NCBI GenBank assembly: GCA_003164815.1
Contig: PLUF01000015.1
Span: 1-37,057, forward strand
Origin: Candidatus Gagatemarchaeum stordalenia
Lineage (GTDB): Archaea; Thermoproteota; Nitrososphaeria; Nitrososphaerales; Gagatemarchaeaceae
DNA: 37,057 nucleotides
Direction of reading: 5' to 3'
Both the position numbers and the translations under genes were made by a program. Within the stretch, counting starts at the first letter, position 1, and each line of letters starts with the position of its first letter. The notes under the pieces were generated by a model that had not been told where the DNA came from, made no database searches, and was given only the letters and a program-made list of their open reading frames with translations. Shown here in pieces: positions 24,046-32,842 of the stretch.

Positions 24046-26907
24046 TCAGGAAGCGAAGTAGCGCCTCTTCAGCGCCTCTCTCTCGCCCTCGATGACGTAG
24101 TCGATTATGTCCCCGCCCTCCTTCTTCTTCCTCGCGAGCAGCCCAGCGAGGTCGCCGAGCCTTATCCCTCTCCCTCCCATCAGGATGAGTGCGTCGAGGC
24201 CGTACTCCCCGCAGAGCGCCGTGGACTTCTTGAGGACCTCGACCATCCTCAGGTTCTTGCCCCGCAGGTCGGTCCTGCTCCTCGCCTTCAGCGCGAGGCT
24301 GAAGATCGACTCGTAGGTCTCGGTCGAGTAGCCGATCGAGTCCTTCCCGCACCTGGGACACTTCCCGAGCAAGACGCTCCCGATCCTCTTGGGCTCCGTG
24401 TACTCCCAGCAGCTCGTGCAGACCTCCGTCAGGAAGGCGTCCATCACCCGCGCCTCCGCCGACTGGCGGATTATCGCCCTCAGCCTCTCGGGGGAGACGA
24501 TCTCGCCCCTCCTGCTGACCTCCTCCACACCTATCCTGGCCAGAGGGCTGATGGTCTCGGCCTCCAGGACCTGGACCGCTATCTCCTTCCCCTTCACACT
24601 GAGCAGGACGTCGCGCGCCGCCTGGACGTCGAAGTCGTCGTGGAATATCACGCTGATCGCCTCCTCGTAGACCGGCGTCCCCCTCAGGGCCTCCATCAGC
24701 CCGGAGATGGAGACGCTCGCGTAGTCGGCCTCCTTCGCTATCGCGCCGCACTTCTTACCGACGTGGATGAGGCGGCGCTTGAAGATGCCCGACCGCTCGA
24801 CCGCGACCCGGGCGAGCTCAGCGAGGTCCTTGTCGACGAGCCCCTCGAACGTCGTCCGCACCAGCTCCGGGGACGCGTCGACCTCGAGTATCATCCGGTA
24901 CGGGTCCTGGTGGACCGCGACCGACTGCCCCAGCCTCTCCGAGATTGCGTGGGCGACGACCCTCGCCAGTACCCGGTTCACCCTGTGCCCGAACGACGCC
25001 TGGATAATCACATACCTGTCCCACCTCTCGATGGTGATGAGCTTGTCAGAAGGGATGGGGAGGCCCATCGAGTGCTGCTCCACGACCTCCTTGAGGGACG
25101 CGGCCGCGGCGTGGGCGTCTATGGGGTACCTCTCGCAGAGCTGCTGTATGTAGGCCTCGCCCGTCGAGGCCTCGATGTGTTCGGCGTACTCCCTCCTTAT
25201 GGCGCCGACCTCGAGCGCGACCTCCAGTGGGACTGGGATCTCGTCCCCGACCCAGCTGGGCACAGCCCCTGCCGGGTCCTCCTCGGGCGCCACGTACACC
25301 TTGTTCTCGTAGATCTCCAGAATCTTCCAGCACCTCCCCGCCTCCACGAACTTGACGCCGACCTGGCCGTACTCGGAGACGAAGGCCTCGTCAAGGACCC
25401 CGACCGGCCTGTCGCCTTCCCCTATCACGATGTACTGCTTCTCGTCGGGAATCATGGAGAGGTTCTCGAAGTAGTACTCGAAGAGCGGCTTGAAGTCCCT
25501 CGCCCGCTTGACTATGTTCTCCCCCTCGGCGAAGTGGAGCAGCTTCGGGTACCTGTCCCTCATGTAGGCCAGGATGTTCTTCAGGCTCTCGAGGCTCAGC
25601 GTGGAGTAGGGGTACGCGTTCCGGATCAGGGAGTACATGTCCTCGAGCTTCCAGGAGCTCGTCTCGATTAGCAGGCCGGCGATCTGGTGGATCGCCGCGT
25701 CGTTCGCGTTCTTGAAGGGCGAGAGCGGCTCGAGCAGCCCGAGGAGCGACCTCCTGCAGAGGACCATCGCCTCCAGCGTGTCGTCCGAGTCCTGGGTTAT
25801 GATCAGCCCCTTCGAGGTCTTGCCTATCTTGTGCCCGCTCCTCCCCACCCTCTGGATGAGCCTCGACACCTGCCTCGGGGAGTTGTACTGGATCACGTAG
25901 TCGAGGAAGCCGATGTCGATTCCGAGCTCGAGGCTGCTCGTGCAGATGACCCCTCTGGTGTTCCCCTCCCTCAGGCTCTTCTCCACCGCCTCCCGCGTCG
26001 CCCGCGAGAGGGAGCTGTGGTGGATGCCGATGGGCAGCTTCTGGTCCCAGACCCTGAACCTGTTCGCGAGGGCCTCGGCCTCACTCCTGGTGTTGGTGAA
26101 TATCAGCACTGACCTGTACTTCTCGACGATCTCCCTGATCACCCTCAGCCGGGCAGCGACCTCCGGGAAGGTGAAGATCGTCTCGGCGAAGACCTTGTCG
26201 TCGGCGGTCGGCTCTGGGCTCGTGACCGTCAGCTCCAGGCTCTTCTCCACGGGCACCCTCACGATGTCGCACTCGCCCGCCTGACCGACGAGGAACTTCG
26301 CGATGGTCTCGGGCGAGCCGACCGTGGCCGAGAGCCCGATGATCTGGAACGGCCGCCCCGCGGTCCTCTTCAGCCTCTCCATCGCTATTGAGAGCTGGCT
26401 CCCCCTCTTGTCCTCAGCGAGCTCGTGGACCTCGTCCACCACGACCCACCTGAGCGACTTCAGAGCGTCCCGTATCCTCCTCCCCGTCAACATGGCCTGG
26501 AGCGTCTCGGGGGTCGTGATCAGTATGTCCGGAGGGACCATGCTCTGGCTGGACCTCTCCGCCGCGGTGGTGTCGCCGTGCCTGACTCCCAGGCGGACGT
26601 CGAACCGCTTGCACCACCACTTCATCCTCTCGAGCATGTCCCGGTTGAGGGCCCTGAGCGGCGTAATGTAGAGGAGCTTGATCCCGTTCGTCCGTGCGAG
26701 GCCGTTGCGGATGATGTTGTCGAGTATGGGGAGGAAGGCGGCCTCGGTCTTCCCCGTCCCCGTGGGCGACATGAGGAGCGCGTTCCTCCCGCTCATCACG
26801 AGGGGCGAGAGCTTCATCTGCGGGTCCGTGGGCGAGACGAACCCCTTCTCCTGCAGCGCCTTCGTCAGGGGCAGCGAGAAGAGCTCGAAGACGTTGACCT
26901 CACTCAC
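24046..26907 (-). CDS. Lhr-like superfamily II helicase
   Basis: Lhr helicases translocate 3' to 5' on DNA and unwind RNA-DNA or DNA forks. Visible motifs are the Q-motif region, Walker A SPTGTGKT (47-54), a TPLRALN segment, DEVHELA box (about 160), SAT in LSATVG, then RecA2 motifs TSSLELGIDIG and QRVGRSGH. The long C-terminal winged-helix and Lhr-specific domains follow. A zinc site is likely near the end: C830, C833, C850, C853. The 953-residue length is that of the archaeal Lhr core, not the 1,500-residue bacterial form. It starts at GTG 26907, 70 nt after ilvD on the same strand. A COG1407-type phosphoesterase, often linked to Lhr, lies elsewhere in the window. Confidence 0.9.
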   Translation of the reverse strand: MSEVNVFELFSLPLTKALQEKGFVSPTDPQMKLSPLVMSGRNALLMSPTGTGKTEAAFLPILDNIIRNGLARTNGIKLLYITPLRALNRDMLERMKWWCKRFDVRLGVRHGDTTAAERSSQSMVPPDILITTPETLQAMLTGRRIRDALKSLRWVVVDEVHELAEDKRGSQLSIAMERLKRTAGRPFQIIGLSATVGSPETIAKFLVGQAGECDIVRVPVEKSLELTVTSPEPTADDKVFAETIFTFPEVAARLRVIREIVEKYRSVLIFTNTRSEAEALANRFRVWDQKLPIGIHHSSLSRATREAVEKSLREGNTRGVICTSSLELGIDIGFLDYVIQYNSPRQVSRLIQRVGRSGHKIGKTSKGLIITQDSDDTLEAMVLCRRSLLGLLEPLSPFKNANDAAIHQIAGLLIETSSWKLEDMYSLIRNAYPYSTLSLESLKNILAYMRDRYPKLLHFAEGENIVKRARDFKPLFEYYFENLSMIPDEKQYIVIGEGDRPVGVLDEAFVSEYGQVGVKFVEAGRCWKILEIYENKVYVAPEEDPAGAVPSWVGDEIPVPLEVALEVGAIRREYAEHIEASTGEAYIQQLCERYPIDAHAAAASLKEVVEQHSMGLPIPSDKLITIERWDRYVIIQASFGHRVNRVLARVVAHAISERLGQSVAVHQDPYRMILEVDASPELVRTTFEGLVDKDLAELARVAVERSGIFKRRLIHVGKKCGAIAKEADYASVSISGLMEALRGTPVYEEAISVIFHDDFDVQAARDVLLSVKGKEIAVQVLEAETISPLARIGVEEVSRRGEIVSPERLRAIIRQSAEARVMDAFLTEVCTSCWEYTEPKRIGSVLLGKCPRCGKDSIGYSTETYESIFSLALKARSRTDLRGKNLRMVEVLKKSTALCGEYGLDALILMGGRGIRLGDLAGLLARKKKEGGDIIDYVIEGEREALKRRYFAS

Positions 26908-26977
26908 CCCAAATCACGCTCGATCTTCCGTTCTTTCCTGCTAGAAGATAACGTTGGCGGGTGCGCGTCGGGCGGAT

Positions 26978-28645
26978 TCAGACCACGCAGACGGCGCCCT
27001 TCGAAGCGGAGGTCACCAGCTTGGCGTACTTGGCGAAGACCCCATGCGTGTAGCGCGGGGCGGGGGCCCTCCACGCAGCCTTCCTCGCCGCGAGCTCCGC
27101 CTCGGAGAGCTCCACGTTGAGGCTCCTCTTCTCGACGTCCACGTTCACGATGTCGCCGTCCCTCAGCAGGGCGAGCGGGCCGCCGACGGCCGCCTCCGGG
27201 GAGACGTGCCCTATCATCAGCCCGTGGGACGCCCCCGAGAACCGCCCGTCGGTGATCAGCGCGACCGAGTCCTTGAAGCCCTGCCCGACTATCGCCGCGG
27301 TGACCACGAGCATCTCCCTCATCCCCGGGCCGCCCTTCGGCCCTTCGTAGCGCACGACGACCACATCTCCAGGCACTATCTTCTTCTCCTTGATCGCCTG
27401 GAAGGCATCCTCCTCTCTGTCGAAGACCTTCGCTGGTCCTCTGTGGGCGTTCCTCGAGGCGCCCGTGACCTTCAGCACGGCGCCATCGGGCGCGAGATTC
27501 CCCCTCATTATGGCGAAGCCCCCACTCTTCCTCACGGGGTCGGCCAGCGTGTGAATGACGTCCTGGTTTGCTGGATATGTAGTTGTCTCGAGCCGCTCGC
27601 TGAGGGTCTCTCCGGTCACGGTCCTCGTACCCGGATGAATCAGCCCCGCATCCAGGAGGAGCTTCATGACGACGGGAACGCCTCCGACGACGTCGACGTC
27701 CGACATCACGTACTTGCCCGCCGGCTTCAGGTCAGCGAGTTCAGGCACCTTCGAGCCCATCCTCTCGATATCGTCGATGTCCAGTTTGACGCCTGCCTCG
27801 AACGCGATCGCGAGCATGTGAAGGACGGCATTGGTCGACCCGCCCATCGCGGCCACGACCGCCATGGCGTTCTCAAAGGCCTCGCGGGTCAGGATGTCTC
27901 TGGGCCGCGTGTTCGTCTCGAGGATCTTCATCACCGCCCTGCCGCTCTCGTAGGCCTTCTGCATCCTTAGCTCGCTCGGGGCTATCGGGGCGGCGCAGTT
28001 TGGTACGGTCAGTCCGAGCGCCTCGATGGCCGAGGACATGGTGTTGGCGGTAAACATCCCGCCGCAGGCCCCGTAGGTGGGACATGCGACGCACTCCAGG
28101 TCGTGGAGCTGCTCCGCCGTCATCGTTCCCCTCGAGACGGCGCCGGCTCCCTCGAAGACGTCCTGTATCGTAACCCTCTTCCCGTTCCATTCGCCGGGCG
28201 GGATGCTCCCTCCGTAGAGGTAGATGCTGGGGAGGTTGGTCCGGGCCATGGCCATCACGCAGGCCGGCTGTGTCTTGTCGCAGCCGCCTATGGTCACGAG
28301 CGCGTCGAACTGGTAACCAACGGCGCCGAGCTCGATCGAGTCCGCGATGACCTCCCTGCTAATCAGCACGGCCTTCATCCCTTCATGCCCCATCGCTATG
28401 GCATCGTTGACCGCGATGGTGTTGAATTCCAGGGGCGTCCCGCCAGCGTCGCGAACCCCCTCCTTCACCTTCTGGGCGACCTCGCGCAGGTGGTAGTTGC
28501 AGGGTTGCGCCTCGACCCAAGTGTTCGCGATGCCGATAATCGGCTTCTCGAGATCCTCGTCAGTCAATCCGATGGCCCTGAGCATGGCTCTCTGGGGGGC
28601 CCTCTCCACTCCAGCGGTCAGTCGATTGCGCACGGTCCCTGGCAT
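26978..28645 (-). CDS. ilvD: dihydroxy-acid dehydratase
   Basis: IlvD dehydrates dihydroxy-acids to 2-keto acids in valine, isoleucine and leucine synthesis, using an Fe-S cluster. The cluster cysteines are seen in [13 protein letters not shown] and [16 protein letters not shown]. The N-terminus [18 protein letters not shown] and C-terminal [19 protein letters not shown] are typical. The length (555) is complete. It diverges from ilvC. A GGGGGAGA ribosome-binding site lies 5 nt before ATG 28645, and the box A CTTATATGC lies 38 nt upstream, so unlike many genes here it has a short leader. Confidence 0.95.
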   Translation of the reverse strand: MPGTVRNRLTAGVERAPQRAMLRAIGLTDEDLEKPIIGIANTWVEAQPCNYHLREVAQKVKEGVRDAGGTPLEFNTIAVNDAIAMGHEGMKAVLISREVIADSIELGAVGYQFDALVTIGGCDKTQPACVMAMARTNLPSIYLYGGSIPPGEWNGKRVTIQDVFEGAGAVSRGTMTAEQLHDLECVACPTYGACGGMFTANTMSSAIEALGLTVPNCAAPIAPSELRMQKAYESGRAVMKILETNTRPRDILTREAFENAMAVVAAMGGSTNAVLHMLAIAFEAGVKLDIDDIERMGSKVPELADLKPAGKYVMSDVDVVGGVPVVMKLLLDAGLIHPGTRTVTGETLSERLETTTYPANQDVIHTLADPVRKSGGFAIMRGNLAPDGAVLKVTGASRNAHRGPAKVFDREEDAFQAIKEKKIVPGDVVVVRYEGPKGGPGMREMLVVTAAIVGQGFKDSVALITDGRFSGASHGLMIGHVSPEAAVGGPLALLRDGDIVNVDVEKRSLNVELSEAELAARKAAWRAPAPRYTHGVFAKYAKLVTSASKGAVCVV

Positions 28646-28674
28646 TGAAATCTCCCCCGTTTTCTAAATGGGAT

Positions 28675-28683
28675 GCATATAAG
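28675..28683 (-). promoter_or_regulatory. box A for ilvD
   Basis: Minus-strand CTTATATGC (plus GCATATAAG) starts 38 nt before the ilvD ATG, leaving a leader of about 12 nt that contains the ribosome-binding site. Confidence 0.5.
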
Positions 28684-28713
28684 CGAAGTGCAATTATCTC
28701 GTTCTGCCTAAAC

Positions 28714-28719
28714 TTATAT
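28714..28719 (+). promoter_or_regulatory. box A for ilvC
   Basis: TTATAT in ACTTATATCC begins 37 nt before the ilvC ATG. ilvD and ilvC thus have two separate, back-to-back box A elements (28675-28683 and 28714-28719), unlike the shared ones elsewhere in this window. Confidence 0.5.
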
Positions 28720-28750
28720 CCGGTGCCCGGAACGCACAGCCGCACGAATC

Positions 28751-29752
28751 ATGGTTAGAATCTGGCACGACGAGCAGCTGACCCTTGCACCAATCAAGGG
28801 AGAGACAATCGCGGTCATCGGGTACGGAATCCAGGGCTCCGCGCAGGCGAGCAACATGAGGGACTCCGGACTCAAGGTCATCGTGGGACTTCGCGAGGGT
28901 GGCAAGAGCTGGGACAAGGCCAGGAAGGAGGGCCACAAGGTCATGACGGTCTCGGAGGCGGTCAAGAAGGCGGACATCGTCCACATCCTGGCCCCAGACA
29001 TGCAGCAGGCGAGCGTCTACAAGAAGGAGATAGCACCGAACCTAAAGAAGGGAGCTGCACTCTCATTTTCTCACGGCGCAGCAATCCACTGGAAGTGGAT
29101 CGTCCCGCCCAAGACCGCCGACGTCATCATGCTCGCTCCGAAGGCCCCGGGCCAGAGGGTCCGCGAGCTTTACCTCCAGAACTTCGGGACCCCGGCGCTG
29201 GTGGCCGTGGAGACGGACTACTCGGGCAAGGCCTGGGACCGGATACTCGGGATGGCCAAGGCCACCGGGTGCTCGAGGGCCGGCATCCTCGAGACGACGT
29301 TCCGGGAAGAGGTCGAGACCGACTGGTTCGGAGAGCAGGTCGACCTCTGCGGTGGAGTGGAGAACATGGTGAAGAACTCGTTCGAGACTCTCGTCGAGGC
29401 AGGCTACAGCCCCGAGGGCGCCTACTTCGAGTGCCTCCACGAACTGAAGCTCATCGTCGACCTGGTCCAGAGGTACGGCATAGCGGGGATGTATCGGAGG
29501 GTAAGCGAGACGGCCAGGTACGGAGGGCTCACCCGGGGCAAGGTCGCGATAGACCAGAACGTGAAGAAGAACATGAAGAAGGTCCTGAAGCAGATCCAGG
29601 ACGGCACCTTCGCCAAGGAATGGGTGGGTGCCTACGAGAAGGAGGGTCCGCAGGCCTTCGACAAGTACATGAAGGAACTCGACGCTCACCAGATCGAGAA
29701 GGTTGGCAAGAAGCTCCGCGGGATAATGTGGCCCGGCGAAGAGATAACCTAA
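28751..29752 (+). CDS. ilvC: ketol-acid reductoisomerase
   Basis: IlvC isomerises and reduces acetolactate-type acids in branched-chain amino acid synthesis, with Mg and NADPH. The Rossmann motif is GYGIQGSAQ (24-32). The cofactor loop has R48 and S53 (GLREGGKSW), the Arg-Ser arrangement usual for NADPH. The C-terminal knotted domain has HELKLIVDLV with the metal-binding Glu and the DLCGG...E segment before it. The length (333) is class I. A polypyrimidine region after the stop (about 29790-29815) may terminate transcription. Confidence 0.95.
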   Translation: MVRIWHDEQLTLAPIKGETIAVIGYGIQGSAQASNMRDSGLKVIVGLREGGKSWDKARKEGHKVMTVSEAVKKADIVHILAPDMQQASVYKKEIAPNLKKGAALSFSHGAAIHWKWIVPPKTADVIMLAPKAPGQRVRELYLQNFGTPALVAVETDYSGKAWDRILGMAKATGCSRAGILETTFREEVETDWFGEQVDLCGGVENMVKNSFETLVEAGYSPEGAYFECLHELKLIVDLVQRYGIAGMYRRVSETARYGGLTRGKVAIDQNVKKNMKKVLKQIQDGTFAKEWVGAYEKEGPQAFDKYMKELDAHQIEKVGKKLRGIMWPGEEIT

Positions 29753-29766
29753 GGGTCCGTACCCTC

Positions 29767-29912
29767 CACCCTCGGCCCAGCCTTCTTCTCTCCCAATCTC
29801 CTGATTTCTCCCCAGAGCTACTTACGGGGCGACGTTCGAGGGTGCCGACTACGATTTGGACCACTAATAGGCCGCCGGGCTCCTGCTAGACGACCAAGAT
29901 TCCGAGCCCGGC
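29767..29912. other. intergenic region with two inverted repeats between ilvC and the oxidoreductase
   Basis: This 179-nt gap separates convergent genes. CACCCTCG (29767-29774) pairs with CGAGGGTG (29837-29844), and a perfect 9-bp stem GCCGGGCTC/GAGCCCGGC (29874-29882/29904-29912) follows. These may form a small RNA or a terminator serving both strands. I see no conserved RNA family and no gene. Confidence 0.3.
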
Positions 29913-29931
29913 TTGGAAAGTACGGCGTTGC

Positions 29932-31029
29932 CTATCGGCCCATCGTTCGGGTCTGACCCCCCACGTGGGGGAGCACCTTGCTGCCGAAGAACTCGATCAC
30001 CTCCCTCTGATTCGGGGTCGCGGTTGTGATTATCACGTGGGTGGCGCCCTTGGCGGCAGTCTCCCGGATCGCCTTCAGGTGGACCTCTGGGTCCGTGCCC
30101 ACGGGCCAATCCTTGTAGACCGCCTCCAGCGGGATCTCGCGCTCCGCTTTCTTCTGTATTCGGAGAGGGTCGACCTCGTCGAAGTAGCCGTGCTTCCAGG
30201 CCTGCGGAGTGAAGTGCCAAAGGTCGGCGCTCTGCCTCGCTTCCCTCTCTCCTCCGTAGACCGCGTAGAGCTCCACGATTATCGGAAGGGCGGCCGGGTC
30301 CTTCCCCGACTCGCGAGCCCCCTCCTCCCAGGCTGCCCTGTAGAGGGGGTTGGAGCCCAGCGGCCCTCCCTCGGCGATGAGCCCGTCCCCGTAGAGGCCC
30401 GCCATCCGCGCGCTCTTCGGTCCGCCCGCCGCGATGTAGATCGGGATGGGCGAGGCCGGCCTGTCGTAGAGCTTGGCGTCGACGTCCCAGTACTTTCCCT
30501 TGAACTTCACGCGCTCCCCGGTCCACAGAGCCCGTATGATTTTGACGGCCTCGACGAGCCGTTCCGAGCGCTCGTGGTAGTCGCCCCAGCCGCCTCCGGA
30601 AGCCCCCTCGTTCAGGTTCTCACCGGTCCCCAATCCTAGGAAGACGCGTCCGGGTGCCAGGTGGCTCAGCGAGGCCCAGGCCTCGGCGACTATGGCCGGG
30701 AGGTAGCGGAACGTCGGGCATGTCACACCGGTGCCGAACGCGAGGCGGGTCGTCCGCTGGGTCAGTGCAGCGAGGGTTACCCAGGCCAGTCCCGAGTGGC
30801 CCTGGTTGTGCTGCCACGGCTGGAAGTGGTCGCTCGTCCAGGCCATCCTGAATCCGGCTCTCTCTGCGGCTGCACCGTACTCGACCAGCTCGGGCACGGT
30901 GTAGGTCTCGTGGGAGAGCGCGTACGCCACGACCGGCCCGCCGGCTGAGACGCGCAGTGGGCTCGCCGGCCGGTCCTGACTGCTCTCCGTTCTCTCAAGT
31001 ATGCTCGCTGACATGTAGAATCCGAGCAC
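29932..31029 (-). CDS. LLM-class F420-dependent oxidoreductase (FGD-like)
   Basis: The luciferase-like TIM barrel is clear, with WTSDHFQPWQHNQGHS as in F420-dependent glucose-6-phosphate dehydrogenase relatives, followed by GTGVTCPTFRY and LGLGTGENLNEG. The overall sequence (365 residues) belongs to the FGD/TIGR03557-like subgroup. It is expected to use coenzyme F420 with a small alcohol or sugar phosphate substrate, which is unknown here. It starts at GTG 31029; an in-frame ATG at 31014 is the alternative. It is a single gene between convergent ilvC and two small RAM proteins, transcribed divergently from the latter. Confidence 0.85.
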   Translation of the reverse strand: MLGFYMSASILERTESSQDRPASPLRVSAGGPVVAYALSHETYTVPELVEYGAAAERAGFRMAWTSDHFQPWQHNQGHSGLAWVTLAALTQRTTRLAFGTGVTCPTFRYLPAIVAEAWASLSHLAPGRVFLGLGTGENLNEGASGGGWGDYHERSERLVEAVKIIRALWTGERVKFKGKYWDVDAKLYDRPASPIPIYIAAGGPKSARMAGLYGDGLIAEGGPLGSNPLYRAAWEEGARESGKDPAALPIIVELYAVYGGEREARQSADLWHFTPQAWKHGYFDEVDPLRIQKKAEREIPLEAVYKDWPVGTDPEVHLKAIRETAAKGATHVIITTATPNQREVIEFFGSKVLPHVGGQTRTMGR

Positions 31030-31103
31030 AACGGGGGAGGACGGCGAATTTGAACCTATTCCCGTCGCGCGTCTCGGGGCTATGTCCTTCCCTGCGGGAA
31101 CCG

Positions 31104-31110
31104 TTTATTA
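31104..31110 (+). promoter_or_regulatory. box A for the RAM-domain pair
   Basis: TTTATTA starts 36 nt before the TTG at 31140 and lies in the short gap to the divergent oxidoreductase gene. Confidence 0.4.
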
Positions 31111-31139
31111 GCTAGGCCTCGAGACAATGCCCGAACGGC

Positions 31140-31373
31140 TTGATTTCCGCATGTGTCCTCATAAGGGCGGAGCGGGGAAAGTTCGACGAGGTCGCAGACA
31201 ATCTGAAGCAGATTCCTCAGGTCAAGAGCGCCTTCTCGGTGCTCGGTCGCTACGACATCGTCGCCGATTTCGAGGCGGCCAACAGCAAGGCCCTGGCGCA
31301 CGCCATCCTGAAGGCGAACAGGCTGTCGGGGGTCGTCTTCACGGAGACCCTGCCTGAGGTCGAGGTGTCCTGA
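31140..31373 (+). CDS. stand-alone RAM (Lrp/AsnC ligand-binding) domain protein 1
   Basis: The 77-residue protein is a single RAM domain of the Lrp/AsnC family without any DNA-binding helix-turn-helix. The pattern A-VLI, then VKSAFSVLGRYDIVADFE and a final TETL is typical. Such domains oligomerise and bind amino acids, and may modulate full Lrp proteins or enzymes. It starts at TTG 31140 (MISACVLIRAERG). A second RAM protein follows with 1 nt between the genes, so they probably form an operon and may pair with each other. Confidence 0.82.
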   Translation: MISACVLIRAERGKFDEVADNLKQIPQVKSAFSVLGRYDIVADFEAANSKALAHAILKANRLSGVVFTETLPEVEVS

Positions 31374-31374
31374 C

Positions 31375-31602
31375 ATGACTCTCAACGCCTGCATCCTGAT
31401 CAAGACTGTTCCACTCCAGACCGACCCGGTCCAGAAGAAGGTCAAGTCTCTGAAGGGAGTGAGGAAGGTCTTCGTCGCGTACGGGAGGTACGACATGGTC
31501 GCGTTCATCGAGGCGTCAGGCTATCCCGAGATCAGGAAGCTGACGAGCCAGATCAACTCAGCGCGCGGGGTCAGAAGCACGGAGACCCTCGTCCAGGCCT
31601 GA
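31375..31602 (+). CDS. stand-alone RAM (Lrp/AsnC ligand-binding) domain protein 2
   Basis: This 75-residue protein is a second RAM-only protein. It has the same layout (NACILIKTVP, VRKVFVAYGRYDMVAFIE, TETL) and is clearly a paralogue of the preceding gene. GAGGTG before the ATG gives a good ribosome-binding site, unlike the leaderless first gene. It ends 2 nt from the convergent stop codon of the E2 gene. Heterodimers of the two products are plausible. Confidence 0.82.
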   Translation: MTLNACILIKTVPLQTDPVQKKVKSLKGVRKVFVAYGRYDMVAFIEASGYPEIRKLTSQINSARGVRSTETLVQA

Positions 31603-31604
31603 GC

Positions 31605-32804
31605 TCAGAGTATCTCGGAGAGTATCTTCTTCGGGTCCTGTATGATCTCGATGACCCTGTTCATGAACCTAGCCCCGTAGGCCCCGTCGATCACCCTGTG
31701 GTCGAAGCTGAGCGAGAGGTACATCATGTCCCTCACCTCTATCTTCCCGTCCCTCACCACTGGCCTCTTCGAGATCCTGTGCGTCCCAAGGATCGCGGCC
31801 TCGGGGTAGTTCACTATCGGGGTCGCGAACAGTCCGCCGATGGACCCCAGGTTCGTGATCGTGAAGGTCGAGCCCTGGACCTCCTCGAGGCCCAGCTCCC
31901 CGGTCCTGGCCCTCGAGGCGAGCCTCTCTATCTCCGCCGAGAGCTCGAAGATGTCCTTCAGGTCGGCGTCCTTCAGGACCGGGACCATGAGGCCGTTCGG
32001 CGTGTCGGCCGCGATCCCAAGGTTGTAGCGCTTCTTCAGGACAATCTCGCCGTTCCTCTCATCCAGCGTCGAGTTGGCGTAGGGAAACTCCCTCAGCGCG
32101 GGAATCACCGCCTTGATGATGAACGGCAGGAATGTGAGCTTGACGCCCTTCTTCTCAGCGCTCCCCTTGAACGCCTCCTTCAGGAGCACGAGCTCGGTCA
32201 TGTCGACCTCGTCCACCAGCGTTACCAGCGCCATCGTATGGAACGATTTCGCCATCCGCTCCGCGATGACCTTCCTCACCCCCCTTAGCTGGATGCGCTC
32301 CTCTCCACTGGAAGGAGCGGGGGCAGCACTAGATGCGACAGCGGGCGAGGGCCTTCCACTTCTGACGTCGTCGTCCGTCACGCGACCGACCGGCCCGGTC
32401 CCGATCACGGTGGTGAGGTCCACCCCCAGCTCCCTCGCCAACTTCCGGGTGGCCGGAGTCGCCAGCACCCGGTCGAGGGCCACCTGTGGCCGCGCCGACT
32501 GCGGGGCTGGGGCCGGTGCCGCCTGAGACGAGGGTTCGGCCGGGACCGGGGAATCCTGGGCGTCCTCCTCGACCTCTATCACAAGAATGCCATGCCCGAC
32601 CTTGACGACCTCGCCCTCCTTCACGAGGAGCCTCGCGATCTTCCCGTCCTTAGGAGAAGGGATCTGGACGTTTACCTTGTCCGTCATGACCTCGACGAGC
32701 GACTGGTCCTCCTTTACGGCCTCGCCCTCCTTGACGAGCCACTTGAGGATCTCACCCTCGGCAACACCCTCGCCTATGTCAGGTAACTTGAGCATGAACT
32801 CCAT
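31605..32804 (-). CDS. 2-oxoacid dehydrogenase E2 (dihydrolipoyl acyltransferase)
   Basis: E2 carries the acyl group on a lipoyl arm and transfers it to CoA in the 2-oxoacid dehydrogenase complex. The N-terminal lipoyl domain has K43 in VMTDKVNVQ. A Pro/Ala-rich linker leads to the peripheral-subunit-binding domain (about 113-147: TPATRKLARELGVDL). The catalytic domain ends with SFDHRVIDGAYG, where H369 and D373 are the active-site pair. The frame is open to 32879, but ATG 32804 (MEFMLKLPDIGEG) is the true start. The gene is separated from E1-beta by an opposite-oriented endonuclease gene. The substrate (pyruvate or branched-chain oxoacid) cannot be decided from E2 alone. Confidence 0.92.
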   Translation of the reverse strand: MEFMLKLPDIGEGVAEGEILKWLVKEGEAVKEDQSLVEVMTDKVNVQIPSPKDGKIARLLVKEGEVVKVGHGILVIEVEEDAQDSPVPAEPSSQAAPAPAPQSARPQVALDRVLATPATRKLARELGVDLTTVIGTGPVGRVTDDDVRSGRPSPAVASSAAPAPSSGEERIQLRGVRKVIAERMAKSFHTMALVTLVDEVDMTELVLLKEAFKGSAEKKGVKLTFLPFIIKAVIPALREFPYANSTLDERNGEIVLKKRYNLGIAADTPNGLMVPVLKDADLKDIFELSAEIERLASRARTGELGLEEVQGSTFTITNLGSIGGLFATPIVNYPEAAILGTHRISKRPVVRDGKIEVRDMMYLSLSFDHRVIDGAYGARFMNRVIEIIQDPKKILSEIL

Positions 32805-32834
32805 GGTTCGTAGCAGGAGGGAGTTGTGAAGGTG

Positions 32835-32842
32835 CTTAAAAG
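32835..32842. promoter_or_regulatory. palindromic box A between E2 and the inserted endonuclease gene
   Basis: CTTAAAAG reads CTTTTAAG on the other strand. It lies 36 nt before the E2 ATG, allowing E2 its own promoter now that it is cut off from E1. The endonuclease frame starts right at its edge, so transcription in that direction would need the later GTG at 32885 as start, or a different promoter such as the TTATATTTT at 32860-32868. Confidence 0.4.

Noticed and set aside
24037-25671. 544-codon plus-strand open frame opposite the helicase
   Set aside because: It is antisense to the Lhr-like helicase, whose motifs are clear. High GC creates long shadow frames.
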